A DNA stretch of 64,000 nt from Linnemannia elongata (lineage: Eukaryota > Mortierellomycota > Mortierellomycetes > Mortierellales > Mortierellaceae), in NCBI GenBank assembly GCA_036320915.1, contig JAXBDG010000022.1:1-64000 (forward strand). The letters run 5' to 3'. A model generated the notes under the pieces. The model had not been told where the DNA came from and made no database searches. It saw only the letters and a program-made list of their open reading frames with translations. This document shows, piece by piece, positions 23,334 to 33,897 of the stretch. The position numbers and the translations under genes are program-made. How positions within the stretch are numbered: position 1 is the first letter of the stretch; each line of letters begins with the position of its first letter.

Positions 23334-26300
23334 ATGCTGGCAACCAATGCCAACGCCAACGCCCCCACCCCGGGCCCATCGTCCGTCGCCTCACCCTCAT
23401 TCAATATCGCCTCCCCCGGTGCTGGCGCTTCTCCCATGCCCCTTCACAACGTCTCCACGCCAGGTCCACCCACCAGTCTCCGGCCAGAGATCCTTTGCGT
23501 CTTTGTGATCGAAAACTCGGCTAGGATGGGGCATAGCTTTGAACTTTTACTCATCTCTTACCTTGAACCTATTCTCCGGTACGGTTAATCTCGTTTTGTG
23601 ATTCTTCTGTTGTTTCTGTTTTGTTGTTTGTGCGTGCAACCATGACATGACCTAAGAATCACACAACTCTTGTCTGGTCAATTGCTGACACTCTACGTGC
23701 CTCTCTCTCTTTTTATACTTGATAGACACTTTCGGGCCCCTCCAATTGATCCAGAGACGAACCAGCCTCGACCCAAAGACGCGGTATGTCGAAAATGCAA
23801 GCGCTTCTCATTGTTGTTGCCTATCGTGGATCATGCCACCAACATCAATTGTTTTTGCCATGGATTATGATACCAACGATGCTGGTTGTGGACGCTATCA
23901 AAAGTGTACAATGCGATTCAGCCATGAATCAATTGACATCTACTTATACCAAAAACAAACGTTGTCAAATACCATTTACCCAAATAGCCTCTGGTGAGAT
24001 GTGGATTGGCCATTTACGGAGACTACCAGCCAAGTTCACCAGCGACAGTCGACACGAAGTACTTTACTAACGACCCTCTCACTTTTCTGCGAGAACTGCG
24101 ACATATTCGATTCGAATACGGAGGTGTCTTCCGTAACGCCGTCGCCGAGGGGCTTGTCTCCGCGCTTGAGGTTAGTTTAACATGTTGCTTGGAAACAGCT
24201 ACAGTTTGAACCTACCATACGCATTCATGCTCGTTCACTAACCGACTTTCAATAACCTCGTATATAGATGTTCGACCAACATGACGAGTTGCGTGGAAAC
24301 GAAGGTCCAGAGCCCGAACGACATGTGGTTCTTGTAGCCGATAGCTCGCCTCACCTCACGGGATGTCGATGCAACGCAAATGAACAATACGATAACTACA
24401 GTCTCAGCGATGTATCTCAAGAGTTACTCAAGGTAACACTCTTCTTTGGACCTTTTTTATACTACCTTCTTGCTTCTGCGCACAAATGAAAAATGCTTTA
24501 CTCTAGCTAACATGAACGAATAATTGAACTCGAATTTTTCACGGTTGGGAATTTAGCGGTCAATATCCTTGTCACTGATCTCACCTTCGGACCACAGTGA
24601 ACTGACAGAGTTAGTGACCAAGGTAAACACACCACATCCAGTACTTTCAGAGCATTGCTGCCGTCGTTCGTTGTTTGAATGCCAAACAACAAACAAATAA
24701 CATTGTCTTTGCTTTCCATATTGTTCAACATAGGTAAACGAACGCACTTTTGAGATTGTGGAAGGAGCACCAAAGGCATTGCCAGCCCATATTGTCAAAC
24801 TGGCTGGATTTCAACTACCTCAGCCACCGCCCCCTGTGGCACCTCCTGCGGTGACAACACCCTCGATCTCAGAAACGCCGCCTGCAACGACGGCAACGAC
24901 AACGGCAACGGCAACCACGAATGGAAGCAACAAGCGAACGAATGGAACAACAGAGCCCGTTGATCTCAAACGCGAGACTGCAGGTTCCCCTGCTGCTACA
25001 GGAATGTCGCCCAAACTTGCTGGACCGGCTGCCAAGCGCACCAAAATTGAGGACAACCTGTCAGCCCCTACCCCTATTTTGGGTGCTGCTAGTGCTGAAG
25101 CGGAGGATCAGAAAAAGCCATTGCCGGACTCAACCTCTGCACCAGATTCTATGACCGTCTCGACTGGCTCCACAACAGAACCGCCCGCAATGTCGAGCCC
25201 TGCGCTGGCTGCAGGCCGTGGATTGAACCATCCCAACCCACCCGCCGCTTCGCAAGCCGTGCCCGGGACCATGCCAGGCCATCTTCAACCGCCAGCAGGA
25301 GCTCTACAAAACATTTCGCCTCAACTGCAAGCACAACATCTTCAAGCCTTGAAGGCTCATCATGCACAGCTTTCTCAACAGCAGCAGCAAGCGTTACTAC
25401 AGCAGCAACAACAGCAACTAGGAGCGCAGGCGACTACACTTTCGAACCAACAAGCACAGCAGCAGGCAGCAGCCCAGAGACAATTTTTGATTCAGCAAGC
25501 TGCACAAGCGGCACAGGCGCAAGCACAAGCACAGGCGGCACAACAAGCACAGCTGGCACAGGCACAGGCGCAGGCACAGGCACAGGCACAGGCGCAAGCG
25601 GTACAGGCGGCACAGCAGGCTCAGCTGGCACAAGCGCAGGCACAGGCACAAGCGGCACAACAGGCTCAGTTGGCACAAGCACAGGCACAAGCGCAAGCGG
25701 CACAACAAGCACAGCTGGCGCAGGCTCAGGCGCAAGCACAGGCCGCTCACCAAAATTTCACCAACCAGGCAGCCAAACCGCAACAACCAGGTGCCTCTGG
25801 CCAGGAGTTCAACATGTACCAGCAGCAAAATCATCTTCAGCCACCACAACAACCCCATCTTCAACCGGCAACTCAGCTCCAAGGAGCAACATCAGGAGTG
25901 GGCTCTCCTGTTACGGCAAAGTCAGTTGCCGCCGCGTCTCCGTTGCAGCGTAACCTTGGATCTCCGGCTGCTAATATTGCTTCCGTCTCTCCAATCATGA
26001 CCCCAGCAGCTCAGCAACAGCAGCAGCAACAGCAACAACAGCAACAACAGCAACAACAGCAGCAACAACAAGTACCGCAGCAACAGCAACAGCAACTCCA
26101 ACAGCAACAGCAACAAGTGCCGCAGATGCAGCCACAAGTCCGACCCCCTTCAGTGCTACCTGGTGGCATTCCGGCGGTACCTACGCCACTGACCGCGGCT
26201 CAAATCTCACTTCTTCGAGTCCTCCAGGCGCGTGTCGCTGCGGGCGGTGCGCTACCACCTCAACAGCAGCAACAGTTCTTGCAGTTGATGGCATTACAGC

Positions 26301-26527
26301 GCCCGCAGGCCGTGGCGCAACTTCAACAACTCCAGCAGCAACAACAACAACTGCAACTCCAGCAGCAACAATTGCAGCAGCAGCAACAACAAAACCCATC
26401 GGCCCAGTTGACCCCACAGCAGCAACAATTGCAACAGCAGCAACAACAGATTCAGAACATTCTTCTTCAGCAAAGGAGTCAACAACTTCTTCAACAACAG
26501 AATCAGAATCAGCTCTTACAATTGCAA

Positions 26528-26565
<38 letters not shown>

Positions 26566-27929
26566 GGGTGCTATGCCGATACCAGAGGATCAGCAAGCTC
26601 AGCAACAGCAACAGCAACAAGCCAATCTTCAGCAACTTCAACAGACACCTAACTTGCAGCAACTTCAGACGCTACACCAGCAACACCAGACGCTACTTAT
26701 CCAAGCCCAGCTGCAACAGCGAAACAACGGTTTAGGCAGCGATCCTGTGTGGTCAGGAGAGATTTCTTGGATGACCGGTTCAGTCAATGGCCAAGCTCCA
26801 AGGGAATACGTCTGCTCGGTCTCCACATTTACGGGAAAGAAGATTGAAAAATCTTTGGAGGAGGAATAGTAAGTTGAATTGGTGCTCGTAATGTTTGCTG
26901 GCATGACCGTTCATTGTTCTGTATACTTTTCACATGCTAAACTAGGTATTGCTTTTTCTGAATCCAAAATAGCTCGTTCTCGCTATGGCCCAAGAAGTTG
27001 GTTATTTCAGGACACATGCCGGCCAAGACATCAGAACTTCAAAAGCTGGCAGAGACCCACAACCTGCCCTTTATTCATATCTACCCTTCGGCGGGTAACT
27101 CGATCGAAAACAGCTCTATTTTTGACGTCCAGACCAAGAACTTGGGTATCAAGAAGGTTGTGGCAGTGGTCCGGTTCCCTCAGATTGGACCCACTGCAGG
27201 CATGGTTCTGATCTATAACGAGAAGCGGTTCAATCTCATCGGTCTCCTCTTCCTCAAGGTTCCTATCCCCAATTTAACGGTCAACATCCCCGTCGCCCTT
27301 CAACAGCCACAACTTCAGGGTCAATCACCACAGCAGGCAGTGATCGGAGCACCCGGTATCATGTCGCCATCCAACCCACCTGCCAGTCTAACCCCACAGC
27401 AGCAACAGAATTTCTTGATTCAGGCACAGATTGCTCAGCAGCAGCACAAGAACAGGATATTGCAACAGCAACAACAACTGGCTTATCAACAGCAACAGCA
27501 GCAACAAGGACAACCAGGGCAAGGTAAGGACACATTTGAGAGGAAGTGTTGGAATTCTGCCTGTTTGTTCGCCAGAGTTATGTCGACTTTTTCTCCAGCC
27601 AGTCATCCTGCTTGACTTCTGGAACTGCATTAATAACATCCCTTATTTCTGTTTTCTTTTGTTTGGTGAATGTATTAGCCCTTAATACTAGCCCGACGCA
27701 AGCACTCGGTATTCCAGGACAAGTAGGTGGTACCCCTACTCTTGTTCAAAACCCTCAGGGCGGTCCTTACGGCTCACCTCTGCTGTCGATCCAACAACGA
27801 CTCCAACTCCAACAGGCTCAGGCACAACAACAGCAACTTATGCTCCATCACCAGCAGCAGCAACAGCAAGCGCAACAACAAGCTCAGCAGCAGCAGCAGC
27901 AGCAACAACAACAGCAACAACAGCAATAA
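23334..27929 (+). CDS. MED25: Mediator subunit 25-like protein: vWA, poly-Q linker, ACID domain (1217 aa)
   Basis: Med25 connects gene-specific activators to Mediator and RNA polymerase II. Eight exons join in frame: 23334-23578, 23726-23783, 23988-24170, 24268-24432, 24557-24622, 24734-26868, 26973-27523 and 27679-27929. Residues ~50-260 read as the Med25 von Willebrand-A domain: ILCVFVIENSARMG, LAIYGDYQPSSP, EGLVSALEMFDQHDELR, VVLVADSSPH, then SLISPSDHSELTELVTK. Residues ~480-900 are an Ala-Gln tandem block followed by poly-Q. The ACID domain, which binds activators, starts near 913 (DPVWSGEISWMTG) and crosses intron 6 into SLWPKKLVISG, then GIKKVVAVVRFPQIGPTAGM and FNLIGLLFLKVPIP. The C-terminus is again poly-Q. 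The domain pair and order match animal and plant Med25; S. cerevisiae lacks it. Confidence 0.88.
25497..25745 (+). repeat. Ala-Gln coding tandem repeat in Med25
   Basis: Units encoding QAQLAQAQAQAQA recur several times with period about 39-48 bp (GCACAGGC/GGCACAAGC). Further CAG/CAA poly-Q blocks lie at about 26010-26120, 26325-26400, 26520-26570 and 27850-27926. Mixed CAA/CAG codons and minor substitutions show that the runs are not pure trinucleotide expansions. Confidence 0.85.
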
Positions 27930-28177
27930 CAAACACTACATATGTAACATATTCTAGCGACGCGAATAAAATGCAAAAGAAGCAAATATTATTGTTTTTT
28001 CTTATTCAATGCTCATGAAAAAAACGGTTTGGTTTTTAGTCAAGGGCGTTTTTGTTGGGTTGTGCGCTGTACGCTGTTTGTCTCCACTCTAATCCAGTCA
28101 GTCGAGGACCTCAGAGTACTCCTCCGTCCTAGTTAACAAATTATAACGAGCTCAGCACTTCCCTGCCATCTTTGCTT

Positions 28178-31100
28178 TTACTCGTGAAGTGTCTTTTGGC
28201 ACTCGTCGACCAGCATCATCAGACGTTTGACCAAGATGGCCAGCTCCTCAGTATTGGATCCTTGGCCGACAATGTCATCCACTTCCCAGTCAGCGACCGT
28301 TCCAGGCGTCAGCTTCAAATTGGCCTGCAGCTGCTTCTTGGTCACATCGTTCGTAACCTATTACAATTAACAACGTGCAAAAATAACAACTTCAGTTCTT
28401 CACTTACACAAGACTGACTGTTGACCATCTTGTGATAAAAACGAACGCGATTCAATCCGGTACAGAATACCAAAAAAAAAAAAAAAAAAAAAAAAATAGA
28501 ACGTACCTCAAACTCGTACCAAAGTTTGCCGTTGCCTCCGGTTCGTCCGGTCACAGAATCAATCCCTTCGATCCTCACTAACTCTAGTTCCTCAATCTTA
28601 TGGATCTCCACCGTGAATTGTCCTGGCTTCTCGTACGTGCGCGTCTCACGGAAGTTGATAGCACGAACCTCAAGATAGTCCTTGACATCGCGGCAGGTGA
28701 TATGCGAGTTGTGTGTCCTATAATATCAATTTAACCGTGCGCAAACAATCAGTGGTAACCGAGTAAAAGTCAGTCTTAATGAATCTAACCATCTCCATGC
28801 AGAAGGTCCGATCAAACTGCCACTTACCCCAAGGACAACTTCTTGCGGAACGTGCTGAAGGGCTTGACATCGGTGCGCCCGAGCGCGGAGTTGGTGTCGT
28901 GAATCACACCCTCGCGAGCCTGCAGTAGAATCTCAAAATCGGCATGCTTGTCCACCGCGTTCCACATTGCCTCTCCAAAGGTCTCCCAAGGCGTAACGAC
29001 TCGCTCAAGATGGGCCACAGTCGATGGCACCGTCACCAAAGTCCGGGTGTATCTCGACGTTGGATTCGTTCTGGTATCGCAATCAACTTCATAGTATGCC
29101 GACTCTGTCTTGAACTTGCCCAAGAAACCGTACAAGCTGTTCACATGAGATGTAACAGTCGTTGTGCTAGTAGTCCACAAAAATATAGAGGAATGGTCGG
29201 ATAAACAATACATTAACAAGCGCATCGCCTTTCCCATCCTTTCAGCGTCTCACGTATGACTTACATGGGAGAAAACCAAGGGAGTATGTTGAGTTTCTTT
29301 TCGAGAACGTTGTCAATGTCGGTAAACTCCCATGACCGATTCATTATTTCTCGACCAGCAGGGTACACCACGTTTCCCAATCGTCCAAATAACCTAATCT
29401 CCTTCCGCCGACCCTGCAACTCTGTCAACCCGCTTCGGATGGTCTCTGCAAGTCGTCGCATGTTATACACTCGCATAGTGTCGATAAATCGACTGGATCC
29501 AGAAAGTTGTGGCGAAGATCCAGCGGGAGTCGCTTGCTGGTTAGGGAGTCGTCTAAGAGTTCTTTGGGCGTCGGCAAACTCACTGTTGGGGTCCCGCAAT
29601 CTAGGCACATCCAAGCCGTTGTTCTTCATATCTCTCGATCGCTGTCCTCCAGAACTCAATGATGCCCTGTCCTCCAGATAATCCCAATCCTGATCTCCAA
29701 AAACGATATCCCTTGAAGCGCTAGGTTGAGGTGCCTGGGAAGGGAGTGTAGGTGGTCTGGAGTAATCAGCGTTAGAAGCGGTAACCGATCGAGGCGGAGG
29801 CAAGGACGGCACGCCAGATCGCTTTGATGGGGCTCGATTTCCTGTAGGCAAGGATGGAAAGTCGCCCTTGACTGTTGTGTCGAACGTTGGAGCTCCCCAC
29901 TCTGGCTGGGGTACGCGTCGGATTTGCCCTTGCGGCATATTGTTTGACTGAGCAGGCGATGATCTTCCACCAGTGGATGCCCAGCTCGGCCCGACATTAG
30001 GGACAGATCTGGAGGATCGATTATCGTTCGAATTCGTAGTGTTTTGTAAATGAGCTGGATGTTGTCTGGACTCGGCAGCCGAGGTGAGGTGGTTTTTGAA
30101 GCCAAAGGTCGGGTTTTTTTGATCGAACCACTCAGGTCTTGACGACGTATCGTATCTTCCTGTGCGATCAGGTGCTGGCGGTGGCGGTCCCCAGTTTGAC
30201 TTCGCAGGCTGTCGGACGGGAGAATGTGCAAAGCTAGGTCGGTGTTGTGGTGATGCCGCGTGACGAGAGTTGATCCTGGCGTCGTTCCGGATGATCCAGT
30301 CCTCCTGATTGTCGTCGTAGGTGGCCTTCTCAATTACGCAAAAGTCGGAGGGCTTGGGTGTGTTTTGCCGCAATGATGGAAAGAACTTGATGTGGCTGCT
30401 GTAGTATTGGTGTTCCACGATTCGAACAAAGATCAGGCGGAATTCATCTCGATTGCTTCCGTAGACGAGTGCAGCGCGGTCTAATTTGAATGGTTTTCGA
30501 AGGTGATATGTCTGCATCTTTTCGAGCTGTCGTTGAACTGTAGTAATCTTGAGCATGCTGTCTCCTGAAATAATGACCGTCTGTATCGACAAGCAGACAC
30601 ATGCACGATGAGGAGAGTTAATTAGGGCAGAAAATTTAAAAGCGAAGGGATTTTCGACAAAAGTGTTTCGAAACGTAGCTCATCTTCAAAACATACCCGC
30701 CCGTCCGGTGAGAGTTGAGCCTCACAACCCTTTTCGTTCGCCAGCATGGTTGGAAGGTCGATCTTCTGTCGCTTGTCCGCGTAGTACATCTCGTACGGGT
30801 CCCGAACCTTGTCGTCGACATGGAAATCAGCCGTGTAGTTGGTGGCTTCTGGGGGCACTGTGCTCATATCGATGAGGCTGAATGATGTCGTAATATCCTG
30901 AATGTCGATCAGCGATCCTGTGACGCTTCCCGGCGCGCTACTGGTTGCGCTCCCTGTAGTCGAGCCGGAAGGGTGTGTCTGACCGTCTCTAAACTTTTTG
31001 GGCAATGTGATCTTGGCAGGAGTCTAATAAATTGGTATAGATAAATGGTTGTCAGAAAGCTGTGTGATGGGTAGTTGAAAGAAGAGTGTCAACATGCGGA

Positions 31101-31893
31101 TAAAATTGGATTTTGTGATTTTGACATACCTTCTTCTGCACCAACTCGCGCAAGGCATCCAAACTAAAGATCGATGACGTTTGAGAGTGGGACGAGGCGA
31201 GAGGTAATGTTAGTAGCTATGTCTGTTGTTTTCCATGAACGCGTGAGGTCGACATTATGAATATGTACCATGGCCACACTTACGCTTGCTTCTGTCGCTC
31301 GCGATCAGAGCCTGCAACAGTAAAGACCTAACGTGAGGAGAGAGGAGACACAAGATTTTTTGAAGCGATATAAGCCTCTTATGCATGTGGACACACGAAA
31401 AACAAGAACAAGGAGCTAGAACAATAGGACACAGCGGATGTGAACAACTAGACAGACAAGAATAAAATAGCTCGTAGAACATAATTTGTAGATTGTGGAT
31501 GTGGTACTTACGAGTCGCTTGTGGTCGTACTTGATCGCCGACGCGTTATTTCGTGCAATTTGGCTATTTACCACAAGGTAGCGAGAGGGGTTAACGAAGA
31601 CCATGACTTTGCTCCCGTGTAAAATTCCTTCACGGCACAGAGAGAGAGAACAGGAACAGAGCGAGGGAGAGAAGGAGACTTACTCGATGGTGTCCTTGAG
31701 CTGACTGAGCTCCTCTACCTCCCAGGAGTGTAGCATGTGAAGGTGGTAGGTCACTAGAATGAATGAACACAGTAGAAATGTCAAGAACTGTTGTCGGAGC
31801 CCATGGAGCTTATTGTTTCCTTGTTTTTCGTATGAATGAGCGGGTGTCACAGGGCGTCGGGTGAGAGAAAGTGGCATGTTGTCTACCTTCCAT
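28178..31893 (-). CDS. Unknown conserved-looking protein, ten exons (849 aa)
   Basis: I do not recognise the family. Exons are 31893-31887 (only 7 nt), 31753-31684, 31563-31512, 31327-31284, 31163-31130, 31023-30697, 30580-29265, 29136-28828, 28717-28507 and 28357-28178; all join in frame. The N-terminus (IKYDHKRLVFTVAGSDRERQ, then KQALDALRELVQKK) has the beta-alpha pattern of a KH-like RNA-binding fold, but no clear GxxG is present. TVIISGDSMLKITTVQRQLE starts a second folded block that continues to FVRIVEHQYYSSHIKFFP. Residues ~300-560 are disordered (Ser/Pro/Arg/Asn). The C-terminal ~250 residues look folded again (GFLGKFKTESAYYEVDCDTR; LERVVTPWETFGEAMWNAVD) and end in a helical tail. An RNA-related role is a guess. 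Convergent with Med25, 248 bp apart. Confidence 0.8.
28472..28496. repeat. Poly-A run (poly-T on coding strand) in an intron
   Basis: About 25 A in a row near the donor end of the last intron of the 849-aa gene. Length in the assembly may be unreliable. Confidence 0.85.
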
Positions 31894-33897
31894 GTTAATG
31901 AACAATCACGGATTTGTCTGCGTGTGTAAATGTGGATGGGTGTTGTTGCTGTTGGCGCTGATTAGGAAGAAAAGAAAGAAAATGTGGTGACCGAGGAGGA
32001 AACAAGAAGACCGTGTCTTTTTTTGTACGAAAATATAAGGTCTGTACGTGGAAAAAAGTATCTCTGGACGCGTTCGTTGCATTACTTGATTGTTCGATCG
32101 ACGCGTCTCCTCTTTCTATTTTTTGGTGGCAACAGTCACCTCGGTGACCAAGAACAAGCTAGTAGAGTATCAACAGTCATCGTGTAAAGAGCCGATGTTT
32201 TTGCTATTCAAGATCCCCAGTACCCTGTCACATACTTAATCCCTGTTTGCATCACACCCCTTCTACTAACCATTGCCATAAATAAGTCTTGCCTTCTACC
32301 CTTTCATCATTCACGACCCCTCAAAAAGCGCCTACCTCCCCTGCCAGCCCAAGCTCATCTTCATGGAACTCCTCTCTCAACAGGCGGTAGTCTCGGTACG
32401 TCTATCCTCGTATTTTAACATAACAGCACTCCCTCAAACACGCTCCTTCCTCGACACCAGGGTGGCCCTGACCCTGAAACATAACCATTTCTCAAGCCAC
32501 CATTGAGCCCATAACTTCATAAGATGTCAACTCTTGCCTTCACCTGGATGGTTAACCTACTGCATTTATTACCTGTCTTTTTCTCCCAATCTCTCTCACT
32601 CGCTCTCTTACGTTCGCTGGTCTATCCCTCCTGAGCTGCCCCATCAGTGGAGAAAGGGGGTAAGGGGCAAAGGAGACTACAAGGAAGAGAAAACGACGGA
32701 AAGGTTTTCTCACTTCCCCCTTCCTTCGCCTCCCCTTTATTTCGCTACACCGCTTAACTCCTCCCTCTTTTTTATTTTTCTATTAGGTGTTGGTGAACCA
32801 GCCAGGATTCTTTCCTTCTTTGCGCCCCCTTGAAAAAATAATTTTTGAGGCATGGAAAAAGGGACAGAAAGGGAGATAAGAATACGAGTACAAAGAACGA
32901 GGCGAACCGTAGTCCGAAATGGCGACTTGTCGAAAGAGTCCAATACATTGTGTTCTGTTATATTCACATTTTGTTGTTTGGATTGTGCTTGCAGCTGGCA
33001 GCGCATTGCATCCAAGCGCATTCAAGCGCATCCATTTTTTTTTGGCTATTGCTGCTGTCCATTTTTTTTTCGGCCAAGTGGTTGAGTGTGTGCGTCTGGG
33101 AGAGTGAGAGACGAGAGAGGTGATAGGTAATGTTTGCTGGAAGGGGGCAAAAGGGGACCATTGCAGTCTTTGTTCGCCTCTCCTTTGTTCGCCATACCGC
33201 CCTGGATGTTCGTCCAGGACAGTACACAGGATGTGAGAGAAGGAGAGAGTGAAGGAAAGATGGAGTAGGAAAAGCACGTTGGCCGGACCATCCCATTTAG
33301 TTCACTCCACTCCAGAAAAGCATCGACAGAGCGAGGGTGTCGCCTCTCCTTTAGGTCTCTCTTGTATCGCTTTCTTTTGTTCCATGCTCAAGAAGCATCT
33401 TTCCTCATTTTTTTGTCTTATCTCTCTTCCATTCTTTCTCTTTTCTCTTTTCTGCTTTTGTTTTTTTACACCCTTGTTCTACTCCGAGTAGCTATTTGCT
33501 CACCACATTTCGTTCTTCCCCTCCTCTTCCTCTTCTTCCTCCCATTCACCTTTCCTTTCTCTCACTCATACACACACCCTCTCTTGTTCGCTCATGGTTC
33601 AGTTCTCATTGTCAGCATAACAAAAACAACCATCGTTCGTTGCCACATCAAGAAAACCCTTTGTAATGTACAACACACTTTTTGTTTCTTCACGTATCCC
33701 CACACATACATACATCTTGACATAGGTCAACAGTAGTTCATTTGCTTAGTTTCTATTCTTTTCCTTTCTCTACTTCATCATTACCTCACCTACACATACA
33801 TATGGTTCACCTGCAGTAGTACCTTATTATTTCCCTCACCTTCAACCTCGACTAGTATCGATAATAGTCAATATCTTCTTAATACCCTTCTTCGACT
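31894..33897. other. Divergent intergenic region between the 849-aa gene and chitin synthase
   Basis: Two kilobases without a large gene. It holds purine- and pyrimidine-rich blocks, a possible tiny spliced ORF at 32363-32484, and a CT-rich leader before the chitin synthase ATG. Open frames such as 33362-33736 + are low-complexity F/L/S sequence. Confidence 0.55.
32363..32484 (+). CDS. Candidate 18-residue spliced micro-ORF
   Basis: ATG at 32363 opens eleven codons (MELLSQQAVVS), then GTACGT at 32396 and CAG at 32460 define a clean 65-bp intron, and eight further codons give GGPDPET and a stop. A TATA-like CATAAATAAG lies about 85 bp upstream. It may be a micropeptide gene, an upstream ORF in a chitin synthase leader, or chance. 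I do not recognise the peptide. Confidence 0.25.
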
